64,000 bases of DNA from Pedobacter sp. UBA4863 (GCF_002399615.1 NZ_DHDZ01000059.1:60794-124793); one strand, 5' to 3'. Counted from the stretch's first letter, positions 9,459 to 18,456 are shown. The notes: a model not told the origin generated them from the letters alone. Numbers and translations: made by a program.

Positions 9459-10469
9459 ATGACAAACTTAGCGAATAAAAGCATACTAATAACTGGAGGT
9501 ACTGGATCCTTAGGTAAAGCTTTAACAAAAGAAATATTATTGAAACACCCTAAAATAAAAAAATTAATTATTTTCTCAAGAGATGAGCAAAAGCAATTTG
9601 AAATGGCTCAAGAATATCCTGAAGCGAAATATCCACAAATTAGATATTTTATCGGGGATGTACGTGACGAAGACCGATTAGTAAGAGCATTTAAGGGCGT
9701 AGACTATGTAATTCATGCAGCCGCAATGAAGCATGTGCCAATTGCTGAATACAATCCTGATGAGTGTATTAAGACCAACGTAAATGGTGCGCAGAACGTG
9801 ATAAACGCGTGTTTTAAGACAAATGTCTCTAGGGTAGTTGCATTGTCAACGGATAAGGCTTGTGCTCCAATAAATCTTTATGGTGCAACTAAGTTAACCT
9901 CTGATAAGCTTTTCGTTGCTGCAAACAATATTAAAGGCGACAACCCAATTATTTTTTCTGTAGTAAGATATGGAAATGTAATGGGATCAAATGGATCTGT
10001 AATTCCTTTTTTTATTAAGAAAAGGCACGAAGGTAAGTTGCCAATTACAGACCCCAATATGACAAGATTTAATATATCATTACAAGGAGGCGTAGATATG
10101 GTAATGCACGCTTTGAATAATGCGTGGGGTGGCGAAATCTTTATACCTAAGATACCATCTTACAGAATAACGGATGTCGCTTTAGCCATAGCGCCGAATT
10201 GCGAACAGCAGATCGTTGGTATACGTCCAGGAGAAAAAGTCCATGAAGAGATGATTACTCCATCTGATTCGTTCTATACGTATGATTTAGGGAAATATTA
10301 TACTATTTTGCCGTCTACTCACAAGTGGTCTTTAGATGATTTTAAAAAAGAGTTTGGAGCAAAATTGGTCAAAGCTGGATTTGCTTACAATTCAGGAGAG
10401 AATACAGAGTGGGAAACAGTAAACTCTTTGAGGTCTTTAATTAGAGAGCACGTTGATAGTTCATTTTAG
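9459..10469 (+). CDS. pseB: UDP-GlcNAc 4,6-dehydratase, inverting (PseB)
   Basis: 336 aa, the normal PseB size. Motifs: NAD site TGGTGSLGKAL, then DEQKQFEMAQ, the AAAMKHVP segment, STDKACAPINLYGATK with the catalytic YxxxK, and RYGNVMGSNGSVIPFF. PseB removes water and inverts C5 of UDP-GlcNAc to give UDP-2-acetamido-2,6-dideoxy-L-arabino-4-hexulose, the first step to pseudaminic acid. A 78-nt spacer before this gene is the first sizeable gap since gmd, so a secondary promoter is possible. PseC follows 12 nt later, which supports PseB over the related membrane-bound WbpM type. Confidence 0.95.
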   Translation: MTNLANKSILITGGTGSLGKALTKEILLKHPKIKKLIIFSRDEQKQFEMAQEYPEAKYPQIRYFIGDVRDEDRLVRAFKGVDYVIHAAAMKHVPIAEYNPDECIKTNVNGAQNVINACFKTNVSRVVALSTDKACAPINLYGATKLTSDKLFVAANNIKGDNPIIFSVVRYGNVMGSNGSVIPFFIKKRHEGKLPITDPNMTRFNISLQGGVDMVMHALNNAWGGEIFIPKIPSYRITDVALAIAPNCEQQIVGIRPGEKVHEEMITPSDSFYTYDLGKYYTILPSTHKWSLDDFKKEFGAKLVKAGFAYNSGENTEWETVNSLRSLIREHVDSSF

Positions 10470-10481
10470 AAATTTATAAAA

Positions 10482-11669
10482 ATGATTCCTTACGGAAAAC
10501 AGAATATTACTCAGCAAGATATTGATGAGGTAATTAATGCCTTAAAATCAGATTATTTAACTCAGGGGCCAAAAATTAAAGAATTTGAGAATGCGTTTGC
10601 AAGTTATGTAGGCAGTAAATATGCTCTTGCTGTTGCAAATGGAACCGCAGCGCTACATTTATGTACTTTAGCTTTACAAGTTCAGCCTGGTGATAAAGTT
10701 ATTACTACCCCCATCACTTTTGCGGCATCAGCTAACTGTGTCAAATACTGTGGGGGAGAAGTCGTATTTGCTGATATTAATCCAGAAACTTATCTTTTAG
10801 ATATTGTTAAAGTAAAAGAGCTATTATTAAGTTCGCCTAAAGGAACTTATTCTGGAATTATTCCAGTAGATTTTGCTGGAAAAGCAGTTAATCTTGAAGA
10901 ATTTAGAGAGCTAGCAGATGAATACGGGTTGTGGATAATTGAAGACTCATGCCATGCGCCAGGTGGCTTTTTTGTAGATAGTTCTAATAATAGTCAAAGC
11001 TGTGGGAATGGTAATTTTGCAGATTTGGCGATTTTCTCTTTCCATCCTGTAAAACATATTGCTTGTGGAGAGGGCGGCATGATTACAACTAATAATCCAG
11101 AAATTTACGCGAAACTATTAATGCTTAGAAGTCATGGTATTACCAAAAACGATGAATTCTATACAAACACTTTGGATTTCGCAAACGGAACTTCCAAGGC
11201 AGAAACATATCCAGGCTGGTATATGGAAATGCAAACGCTTGGATATAACTATAGACTTACAGATTTTCAAGCTTCTTTGGGCATAAGCCAATTAAACAGA
11301 GCTGAAGATGGAATACAGAAAAGGCGAGAAATTGCAGGAAAATACTTTACCGCATTTAATAAAAAGGATTTTGTAATTAGTCAGTCTGGTGTTGTAAAAG
11401 GTCATGCCTATCATCTGTATATTTTAGAGGTACAAGATAGGCTCGCATTATATAACTACTTAAAGGAGCATAATATTTTTGCGCAAATACACTATATTCC
11501 TTGTCATTTAATGCCATATTACAGAAACTTAGGTTGGAAAGAAGGAGATATGCCGAATGCTGAAAGCTATTATAAACATTGTATTAGCTTACCCATGTAT
11601 CCTACTTTAACAGAAGATGAACAGCAATACGTAATAGATACTATTTTTCAATTTTATGAAAACAGGTAA
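10482..11669 (+). CDS. pseC: UDP-4-amino-4,6-dideoxy-N-acetyl-beta-L-altrosamine transaminase (PseC)
   Basis: 395 aa DegT/DnrJ/EryC1 aminotransferase. MIPYGKQNITQQDIDEV and SDYLTQGP are PseC-typical N-terminal features, EDSCHAPGG binds the cofactor, and FSFHPVKHIACGEGGM carries the PLP lysine. It aminates C4 of the PseB product with glutamate as donor. The gene directly follows pseB and its end overlaps the aldo/keto reductase gene by 14 nt. The pair PseB-PseC defines the pseudaminic rather than the legionaminic route. Confidence 0.95.
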   Translation: MIPYGKQNITQQDIDEVINALKSDYLTQGPKIKEFENAFASYVGSKYALAVANGTAALHLCTLALQVQPGDKVITTPITFAASANCVKYCGGEVVFADINPETYLLDIVKVKELLLSSPKGTYSGIIPVDFAGKAVNLEEFRELADEYGLWIIEDSCHAPGGFFVDSSNNSQSCGNGNFADLAIFSFHPVKHIACGEGGMITTNNPEIYAKLLMLRSHGITKNDEFYTNTLDFANGTSKAETYPGWYMEMQTLGYNYRLTDFQASLGISQLNRAEDGIQKRREIAGKYFTAFNKKDFVISQSGVVKGHAYHLYILEVQDRLALYNYLKEHNIFAQIHYIPCHLMPYYRNLGWKEGDMPNAESYYKHCISLPMYPTLTEDEQQYVIDTIFQFYENR

Positions 11670-12528
11670 AATAATTCTAGGTACTGTTCAATTTGGTCAG
11701 AAATATGGTGTTAACAATGTATCTAAAAAACCAAATCAAAGAGAAGTTGACGATATGCTTAAGCTAGCTTTTAACTCTGGAATAAAATGCTTAGATACAG
11801 CAGAAGCGTATGGAAATGCCCAGCAAGTTATAGGGAAGTTTCATAAGGCAAATCCAACTATCATATTTGATGTTATAGCCAAGCTGCCACATGTCATAGA
11901 TAGCGATATTTCCATAAAAGTTGATCAGTATTTAAAAGAATTAAGGGTAAGCAGATTGAAAGTAATGCTGTTCCATTCGTTTGACACTTATTATCGCGGC
12001 AAAGAATTTATGGAACAACTTGTTGCTTTGAAAAACCAAGTAAAAATAGAATATATAGGAGTTTCTGTTTATACCAATGAACAGGCAGTCGCGGTTATCA
12101 ATGATGATAATGTAGATGTTATACAAATACCTTTCAATCTCTTTGATAATGAAAATCAAAGAGGTGATTTGCTTAGAGAGGCCAAGAAAAAGGGGAAAAT
12201 TGTCCATACACGCTCAGTATTTTTACAAGGCTTATTTTTTAGTGATATTAACGATAATCGCGAAATTGTTAAGCAATTGCAAGGTAGTTTAAATACAATT
12301 AGAGAACTAAGTGAGCAAACAAAAGTTTCTTTGCAACAGATAGCTTTAAATTACTGTTTGATGCAGGATTACATAGATCAAATCTTAATTGGAGTAGATA
12401 ATATAAGCCAGCTTCAACAAAATATTGAAGATTTAAATTTTTGTTTATCAGACGATCTGGTGTCTGATATTAATCAAATCCAAATTGAAAATTCAGATTT
12501 ACTCAATCCGTCAAAATGGAACATTTAA
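11656..12528 (+). CDS. Aldo/keto reductase in the pseudaminic acid module
   Basis: 290 aa TIM-barrel aldo/keto reductase. The opening GTVQFGQKYGVNN, LDTAEAYGNA (Asp and catalytic Tyr), the Lys in VIAKLPH and the His in MLFHSFDTYY give the expected Asp-Tyr-Lys-His tetrad. It is NAD(P)H-dependent by family. It is not one of the six standard Pse enzymes, yet overlaps pseC by 14 nt and the cytidylyltransferase gene by 13 nt, so it is translationally embedded in the module. A role in a side-chain modification of the nonulosonate is an inference; the substrate is unknown. Confidence 0.85.
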   Translation: MKTGKIILGTVQFGQKYGVNNVSKKPNQREVDDMLKLAFNSGIKCLDTAEAYGNAQQVIGKFHKANPTIIFDVIAKLPHVIDSDISIKVDQYLKELRVSRLKVMLFHSFDTYYRGKEFMEQLVALKNQVKIEYIGVSVYTNEQAVAVINDDNVDVIQIPFNLFDNENQRGDLLREAKKKGKIVHTRSVFLQGLFFSDINDNREIVKQLQGSLNTIRELSEQTKVSLQQIALNYCLMQDYIDQILIGVDNISQLQQNIEDLNFCLSDDLVSDINQIQIENSDLLNPSKWNI

Positions 12529-13277
12529 AAACGTTACTTATAACGCAGGCTAGAACAGGTAGCACACGGTTGCCAGGAAAGGTATTACGAAAGATAGCCG
12601 ACAAAACCTTGCTTGAAATACACTTAAATCGTCTGAAAGAATGTAAAAGTATCAGCCAAATTGTCGTAGCTACAACAAAAAAAACAGAAGACGACTCGAT
12701 AGTAGATCTTTGTGACAAATTAAATGTAAAGTACTTCAGAGGTTCTGAAAATGACGTATTGGATAGATTTTACCAGTGCGCAGTTAAAGAAAACCCACAT
12801 TGGATTGTTAGAATTACGGCAGATTGTCCTTTAATTGATCCTGATTTAGTTGATGCTGTGGTTCAATGCGCCATTGTAAATAACGTAGACTATTGCTCCA
12901 ATACTGTTATTGAGCATTTTCCAGATGGACAGGACATAGAAGTTTTCAAGTTTTCTGTGCTGGAACAGGCGTGGAAAGAAGCTAAACTTGAATCTGAAAA
13001 GGAGCATGTAACACCTTATATAAGAAATAACGCTAACATGAAAGGCAAAAAGATTTTTAATGCTATTAATTTTCCGTGCTTTTCAGACTTCTCCAAAATT
13101 CGAATGACAGTTGACGAAGAAAAGGATTTTCAATTAATTTCTGCATTAATAGATAGATGTGGCATTAATAAATCGTGGATTGCTTATACCAATGAAATAA
13201 TTGAACAAAATCTTTCTGCTATTAACGAAGATATTGTAAGAAACGAAGGACTTTTAAAATCTATTAAAAACGACTAA
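12516..13277 (+). CDS. pseF: Cytidylyltransferase, SpsF/PseF-like (CMP-pseudaminic acid formation)
   Basis: 253 aa nucleotidyltransferase. The nucleotide loop TQARTGSTRLPGKVL and the segments VDLCDKLN, FRGSENDVLDRF and RITADCPLIDPDLVD are those of the SpsF/CMP-sugar synthetase group. As the only cytidylyltransferase of this type in the module, it is the best candidate for activating pseudaminic acid with CTP to CMP-Pse. It is SpsF-type rather than classic Campylobacter PseF, so its acceptor could be a modified nonulosonate, or a separate C3-C4 side-branch precursor. The start overlaps the aldo/keto reductase gene. Confidence 0.82.
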   Translation: MEHLKTLLITQARTGSTRLPGKVLRKIADKTLLEIHLNRLKECKSISQIVVATTKKTEDDSIVDLCDKLNVKYFRGSENDVLDRFYQCAVKENPHWIVRITADCPLIDPDLVDAVVQCAIVNNVDYCSNTVIEHFPDGQDIEVFKFSVLEQAWKEAKLESEKEHVTPYIRNNANMKGKKIFNAINFPCFSDFSKIRMTVDEEKDFQLISALIDRCGINKSWIAYTNEIIEQNLSAINEDIVRNEGLLKSIKND

Positions 13278-13282
13278 TAAAC

Positions 13283-14590
13283 ATGGGCTCAGGACAAGAA
13301 CTCTACAAGAAAGCCAAAGCATTGATACCTGGTGGTACGATGCTGTTATCTAAAAGACCCGAAATGTTTTTACCAGAGCATTGGCCATCTTATTTTTCTA
13401 AAGCTAAAGGATGTAAGGTTTGGGATTTGGACGGTAAGGAGCTAATAGATATGTGTATCATGGGGATTGGGACAAATACATTAGGATATGGAAATGATCA
13501 GGTAGATGCCGCAGTGATGGAAACCGTGAAAAGTGGAAACATGTCTACTTTAAGTTGTCCTGAAGAAGTCTACTTGGCCGAAAAACTTATAGAAATTAAC
13601 CCTTGGGCGGATATGGTGAGGTTTGCTAGAAGTGGAGGCGAGGCAAACGCTATAGCAATTAGAATTGCTAGGGCTGCTTCTGGAAAAGATAACGTAGCAA
13701 TTTGCGGCTATCATGGCTGGCATGATTGGTATTTGTCTGCAAATCACAATGGTGGTGATGACTTATCAGGCCACTTAATACCAGGACTGAATCCTAATGG
13801 AGTTCCAAAAAATTTAAAGAACTCTGTTCATCCATTTCATTATAACAATTATGATGAGCTTTTAGAGATTGTGCAGAGAGAAAATATTGGAGTTATCAAA
13901 ATGGAAGTTGTACGTAATTTTGGCCCAGAAGATAATTTTTTACAAAAGGTAAGGGATTTAGCGACCCAGAAGGGAATTGTACTAATTTTCGATGAATGCA
14001 CTTCGGGTTTTAGAGAAACCTTTGGAGGTATTTATCAAAAATACGGTGTAGAACCAGACATGACCATGTATGGAAAAACAATAGGAAATGGATATGCTTT
14101 GACAGCTGTAGTTGGTAAAAAGGAAGTAATGGAAGCGGCGCAAACCACTTTTATCAGCAGTACATTTTGGACAGAACGTATCGGTCCAACAGCAGCATTG
14201 GCCACTCTAAAGGTAATGCAGGAAGAAAAATCTTGGGAAACCATCACCACAATTGGGAAAGACGTACAAAATGGATGGCGAGATTTGGCGCAACAACATA
14301 GACTTTCAATTACACTGGCCGGCATACCCGCCTTAACTACTTACAGCTTTAATAGTGAGAATGCTTTAGCGTATAAAACATTTGTTACTCAAGAAATGTT
14401 AAAAAAAGGGTTCTTAGCAAGCACTAGTTTTTACGCGGCAACGGTACATACAAAAGAATATCTTGATTTATATTTTAATGCTTTAAGTGAAGTGTATGCT
14501 GTTTTGTCTAAATGTGAGCATGGAGAATTAGATATTATGAGCTTATTGGAAGGCCCAATTTGCCATTCAGGATTTAAAAGACTGAATTAA
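13283..14590 (+). CDS. Class III aminotransferase (glutamate-1-semialdehyde aminomutase-like)
   Basis: 435 aa PLP enzyme of the HemL-like class III group. RSGGEANAIAIRIARAAS, YHGWHDWY, LIFDECTSGFRE and YGKTIGNGYALTAVVG (catalytic Lys) are clear. It lies 5 nt after the cytidylyltransferase gene and 14 nt before pseGH, so a haem role is unlikely; it probably acts on a sugar or a small acyl/amino precursor for the nonulosonate. Similar HemL-like genes occur beside spsF-type genes in other surface-glycan and flagellar glycosylation loci as far as I recall, but I cannot name a proven substrate. Confidence 0.83.
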   Translation: MGSGQELYKKAKALIPGGTMLLSKRPEMFLPEHWPSYFSKAKGCKVWDLDGKELIDMCIMGIGTNTLGYGNDQVDAAVMETVKSGNMSTLSCPEEVYLAEKLIEINPWADMVRFARSGGEANAIAIRIARAASGKDNVAICGYHGWHDWYLSANHNGGDDLSGHLIPGLNPNGVPKNLKNSVHPFHYNNYDELLEIVQRENIGVIKMEVVRNFGPEDNFLQKVRDLATQKGIVLIFDECTSGFRETFGGIYQKYGVEPDMTMYGKTIGNGYALTAVVGKKEVMEAAQTTFISSTFWTERIGPTAALATLKVMQEEKSWETITTIGKDVQNGWRDLAQQHRLSITLAGIPALTTYSFNSENALAYKTFVTQEMLKKGFLASTSFYAATVHTKEYLDLYFNALSEVYAVLSKCEHGELDIMSLLEGPICHSGFKRLN

Positions 14591-14604
14591 TACTATCGGT
14601 AAGG

Positions 14605-16062
14605 TTGGAAATCGAAGAAGTGAAAGCCAAAGTATATATTAGAGCGGACGGAGATGAAAAGATTGGACTAGGTCATCTAATACGTTGTATTGCTCTAGGT
14701 AAAATGCTTGCTGCACATTTTGACATTTATTTTTTTTGCTTTAAATGCCCTATTAGCGTAGCCGAGGAAATTAAAAATAGCGGTTTTCACTTTTATCAAA
14801 TTGATAAAGAAGAGGTTTTTATAGAAAAGCTAGAGGGAAATGAAATCGTTGTTTTAGATCATTATGAATTAGATTCTAGTTACCAAAAAGAAATTATAAG
14901 CAAAAGTTGTAAGCTAGTTTGCATTGATGATGTACATGACAAATATTTTTACTCAGATTTAATAATAAATACTGCTCCAGGCATTTCATCGACGAATTAT
15001 AAAGTAGCTCGATATACTCAATTCGCAATCGGAATGGATTATGCTTTGTTGAGGCCATCTTTTTTGAATGCAAAAAATGATCTTAAAAAGGTAGAAAAAT
15101 CGGTTCTAGTATGCTTTGGAGGGTCGGATCATGAAAATTTAACGCAGCGTACGGTAAATATTTTAAAGAAAGATACTCGCTTCTCTTTAGTCAATGTTGT
15201 TGTAGGGGTAAGTTATAAGGCGCTTGAGGATTTAGAGAAAGACATCAAAAGCGATGATAGATTTCGCCTATCAATTTCTCTTGATGAGAGCCAAATGAAA
15301 GAAATTATTCATGATTCGGATTTAGCTATCGTTCCATCTAGTGGTATTTTGATCGAGGTACTAGCGTTGAACACAAGGGCAATATCAGGATTTTACGCCC
15401 AAAATCAAATCAACGTGTATAATAGCTTGAGGAAGATGGGAGCTTTTATAAGTGCTAAAAATTTTTCCATTGATTCAATAAAAGACGCAATTGATATATA
15501 TTTCAGTAAAAGTTTGAAACCAATACCTTCAATAATTGACGGTAAATCGGGAGAAAGAATTCTGACCTGCTTTAAACAATTAGAAATAGAAAAGGAAGTT
15601 TCTTTGAAAATGGCAACTCTAGAGGATCTGGATATAACATATCACTGGGCAAGTGACAAAAGATTGAGAGAGTTTTTCTTTAATTCAAATCCTATAGGTT
15701 TTGAAGAACATAGAAGTTGGTTCCTAAATAAAATCCAAGATGAAGGTTGTTTATATTTTATTGGATATTTAAAGGAAAAGCCCTTTGGCTCTGTAAGGTT
15801 TGATGTTAGTGGTAGCGAAGCACTTATCAGCTTCTTGGTCGACCCATTTTATCATTCAAAAGGTTTAGGAACAATTATTTTGAAATCTGGTGTTGAATTA
15901 TTGGCCGACTATGATCTTGATTTAAAAGTTATTAGAGCGGAAGTTTTTAGTGAAAATATTGCTTCAATGAAAGTGTTCAAAAAGCTTGGTTATAGCCAGA
16001 AAATTTCTGATAAAAACGATAAGATTTACGAGTTTGAAAAATATTTGAATACATATGCCTAA
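14605..16062 (+). CDS. pseG: Fused PseG hydrolase and PseH N-acetyltransferase
   Basis: 485 aa with two domains. Residues ~1-325 match PseG, the UDP-2,4-diacetamido-2,4,6-trideoxy-altropyranose hydrolase: RADGDEKIGLGHLIRCIALG with the GxGH motif, CIDDVHD, LVCFGGSDHENLT, and SSGILIEVLALN of the GT-B-like fold. Residues ~333-485 are a GNAT domain (LKMATLEDLDITYHWASD, VDPFYHSKGLGTIIL), matching PseH, which acetylates the C4 amine before PseG removes UDP. The fusion joins two consecutive steps. The start is TTG 14605; a GTG at 14620 is an alternative and leaves both domains whole. The 3' end overlaps the formyltransferase gene by 8 nt. Confidence 0.92.
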   Translation: MEIEEVKAKVYIRADGDEKIGLGHLIRCIALGKMLAAHFDIYFFCFKCPISVAEEIKNSGFHFYQIDKEEVFIEKLEGNEIVVLDHYELDSSYQKEIISKSCKLVCIDDVHDKYFYSDLIINTAPGISSTNYKVARYTQFAIGMDYALLRPSFLNAKNDLKKVEKSVLVCFGGSDHENLTQRTVNILKKDTRFSLVNVVVGVSYKALEDLEKDIKSDDRFRLSISLDESQMKEIIHDSDLAIVPSSGILIEVLALNTRAISGFYAQNQINVYNSLRKMGAFISAKNFSIDSIKDAIDIYFSKSLKPIPSIIDGKSGERILTCFKQLEIEKEVSLKMATLEDLDITYHWASDKRLREFFFNSNPIGFEEHRSWFLNKIQDEGCLYFIGYLKEKPFGSVRFDVSGSEALISFLVDPFYHSKGLGTIILKSGVELLADYDLDLKVIRAEVFSENIASMKVFKKLGYSQKISDKNDKIYEFEKYLNTYA

Positions 16063-16723
16063 AATAATTTTAGCAAATTGTAATACGATTTTACAACCTG
16101 TGCAGGATGAGATTTCACGGAGTTATGATGTAATTAACGTTTATACTAAAGCAGAACTTATTGATGCAGTAAAGAGCAATCCCGAATACGTTTTTTTTTT
16201 ACATTGGTCGTGGATTATTCCAGAAACCATATTTAATAATTACGATTGCGTAGTTTTTCATATGACAGATTTACCCTATGGAAGAGGTGGAAGTCCTCTT
16301 CAAAATCTAATAATAAATGGGCATAAGGAAACTAAGCTATCTGCATTGAAAGTAGACAAAGGCTTAGATACTGGTAATATTTATTTAAAAAGAGATTTAT
16401 CATTATCGGGCACAGCTGCTGAGATATTTAGTAGAGCAGGGACACTTATAAAAGAGATGATTAAAGAAATTATTGAAACAAAAATAATTCCCCTGCCGCA
16501 GAAAGGTGAGCCAACCATTTTTACTCGAAGAAAGCCAGAAGAAAGTTTAATTACAGACAATATACTCGAAATCGAAAAGCTTTATGATTTTATTCGAATG
16601 CTAGATGCGGATAACTACCCCAATGCATTTCTAGAAACAAAAAATTTTAAATTTGAATTTAATAAGGGCCAAATCGTTTCTAATAATAAACTAACGGCGA
16701 ATGTTACAATCACTAAAAAATAA
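16055..16723 (+). CDS. Sugar N-formyltransferase-like protein
   Basis: 222 aa, matching the 10-formyl-tetrahydrofolate transferase core. Key segment: FHMTDLPYGRGGSPLQN, the equivalent of the H-x-S-x-L-P-x-x-R-G loop of methionyl-tRNA formyltransferase, and later VDKGLDTGNIY, which holds the expected catalytic Asp. It lacks the C-terminal tRNA-binding domain, so it is not Fmt. Formyltransferases linked to pseudaminic acid loci (PseJ type) are described in Anoxybacillus. Position two before the active His is Val (VFH) where Fmt has Asn. It overlaps pseGH by 8 nt and the deacetylase gene by 23 nt. Predicted role: N-formylation of the Pse precursor. Confidence 0.82.
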   Translation: MPKIILANCNTILQPVQDEISRSYDVINVYTKAELIDAVKSNPEYVFFLHWSWIIPETIFNNYDCVVFHMTDLPYGRGGSPLQNLIINGHKETKLSALKVDKGLDTGNIYLKRDLSLSGTAAEIFSRAGTLIKEMIKEIIETKIIPLPQKGEPTIFTRRKPEESLITDNILEIEKLYDFIRMLDADNYPNAFLETKNFKFEFNKGQIVSNNKLTANVTITKK

Positions 16724-17411
16724 AAAAATATTAATTGTAGTTGCACACCCAGACGATGAGATTCTTGGTTTGGGTGGTACAATGTCTAGGTTGATTAGAA
16801 ATTTTGGAATAACTGCAAAAGTCATTATCCTAGGAGAAGGTATCACTTCCAGATCCGATAATAGAGATCTAGATTTATGGGACACACATTTGAAAGAGCA
16901 TCGGAATAACATTTATCAAGCTCAAAAGAAAATAGGCTATCATGAAGTGTCAATTCATAATTTTCCTGATAACAGATTTGATTCGGTACCACTCCTAGAG
17001 ATTATAAAGGTTATCGAAAAGGAAAAAGAAGAATTCTTGCCCGAAGTGATTTTTACACATCATGGCGGAGATGTAAATATAGACCATCAAAGGACATTTG
17101 AAGCAGTTGTTACTTGTTGCAGACCAATGCAAGATGAAGTTGTTAAGACTATTATAACATTTGAAACCATGTCTGGTACTGAATGGAGAGCTTCCACAGA
17201 CCCAAAGCATTTTATCCCCAATGTTTTTATTTCGATAGATGAGCAATCATTAAACGATAAAATTGCCGCGATGGAATGCTATGAATTCGAAAAAAGAGAA
17301 TATCCACATCCCCGCTCTCCAGAAGCATTAAAGATAGTTGCCCAACGATGGGGCATTGTTGTGGGCGTTGAATATGCGGAAGCGTTTTGTTTAGTGAGAA
17401 ATATATGTTAA
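16701..17411 (+). CDS. PIG-L/LmbE family N-deacetylase
   Basis: 236 aa. The zinc-site motif AHPDDEILGLGG near the N-terminus, GEGITSR, and the downstream THHGGDVNIDHQRTFEAV with its His ligands define the PIG-L/LmbE fold. Family members remove N-acetyl groups from GlcNAc-type sugars. Its reading frame begins 23 nt inside the formyltransferase gene and ends 3 nt before pseI, so all three are coupled. The likely role is removing an acetyl group from a Pse intermediate to expose an amine for the formyltransferase or other acylation; this is inference. Confidence 0.87.
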   Translation: MLQSLKNKKILIVVAHPDDEILGLGGTMSRLIRNFGITAKVIILGEGITSRSDNRDLDLWDTHLKEHRNNIYQAQKKIGYHEVSIHNFPDNRFDSVPLLEIIKVIEKEKEEFLPEVIFTHHGGDVNIDHQRTFEAVVTCCRPMQDEVVKTIITFETMSGTEWRASTDPKHFIPNVFISIDEQSLNDKIAAMECYEFEKREYPHPRSPEALKIVAQRWGIVVGVEYAEAFCLVRNIC

Positions 17412-17414
17412 CAT

Positions 17415-18452
17415 ATGAAAATAGGATCATTTAGTATAGACAGTTCTAGCGCTGTATTTATTATAGCGGAATTATCTGCAAATCATAATGGAAGTTTAGC
17501 TACCGCAATCGAAACCATAAAGGCAGCAAAAAGGGCAGGAGCCAATTGCATTAAATTGCAAACATACACTGCGGATACGATGACTATCAGTTCGGAAAGA
17601 GATGACTTTAAAATAAAGGGAACAATTTGGGAAGGTAAGTATCTGCATGATTTGTATCAAGAAGCTTACACGCCATGGGAATGGCATCAAGAGTTGTTTT
17701 CTGCAGCGGAAAAAGAAGGGCTAATCTGCTTTTCTTCTCCTTTTGACAAAACAGCAGTTGATTTTTTAGAAACACTTAACGTGCCTGCTTATAAGATTGC
17801 GTCTTTTGAAATAACGGATATACCATTGATAGAATACGTAGCTTCAAAAGGAAAGCCGGTTATTATCTCTACTGGAATAGCAGAATTAGCAGATATTGAA
17901 TTAGCAATAGAAGCTTGTAGAAGAAAAGGGAACCATGACATTGCATTGGTGAAATGTACTTCTAGTTATCCAGCTCCCATAGAAGAGGCAAATTTAGTTA
18001 TGATCCAAGATCTAAAAGATAGGTTTGATGTAATTTCAGGTCTTTCAGATCATACTATGGGAAGTACTGCGCCAATTGTGGCAACAGTATTAGGAGCTAA
18101 AATTATTGAAAAGCATTTTATTCTGGATAGATCTATAGGCGGACCAGATGCATCATTTTCAATGAATGAAGAGGAATTTACAGAGATGGTGAAGGCAGTT
18201 AGAGATACTGAAAAAGCAATAGGTACTCTGAATTATACCTTGACAGAAAAGCAAAGTAAAGGAAAAGACTTTTCTCGATCTTTGTACGTAGTTAAAACTA
18301 TTAAGGCAGGGGAAACTATTACAGAAGAGAATGTAAGATCTATTAGACCGGGTTTTGGGCTGCATCCAAAGTACTTTAAAGAAATTTTGGGAAGACAAGT
18401 AAATACAGATATAGAAGAAGGAACTAGGATGGACCTAAAGTTTTTAAGTTGA
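17415..18452 (+). CDS. pseI: Pseudaminic acid synthase (PseI, NeuB family)
   Basis: 345 aa, the usual NeuB-family length. The TIM-barrel N-domain shows IIAELSANHNGSLATAIETI, ANCIKLQTYTADT, FSSPFDKTAVDFLE, SGLSDHTMG and IEKHFILDR; the C-terminal ~60 residues form an SAF (antifreeze-like) domain (SLYVVKTIKAGETITEENV, RPGFGLHPKYF). It condenses 2,4-diacetamido-2,4,6-trideoxy-L-altrose with phosphoenolpyruvate to make pseudaminic acid. The TYTADT segment and neighbours pseB, pseC and pseGH favour PseI over LegI or NeuB. Confidence 0.95.
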   Translation: MKIGSFSIDSSSAVFIIAELSANHNGSLATAIETIKAAKRAGANCIKLQTYTADTMTISSERDDFKIKGTIWEGKYLHDLYQEAYTPWEWHQELFSAAEKEGLICFSSPFDKTAVDFLETLNVPAYKIASFEITDIPLIEYVASKGKPVIISTGIAELADIELAIEACRRKGNHDIALVKCTSSYPAPIEEANLVMIQDLKDRFDVISGLSDHTMGSTAPIVATVLGAKIIEKHFILDRSIGGPDASFSMNEEEFTEMVKAVRDTEKAIGTLNYTLTEKQSKGKDFSRSLYVVKTIKAGETITEENVRSIRPGFGLHPKYFKEILGRQVNTDIEEGTRMDLKFLS

Positions 18453-18456
18453 TATA

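Noticed and set aside
9459..18452. Legionaminic or sialic acid pathway
   Set aside because: PseB, PseC and PseG types are clear; no NeuC or LegB/LegG homologue is present.
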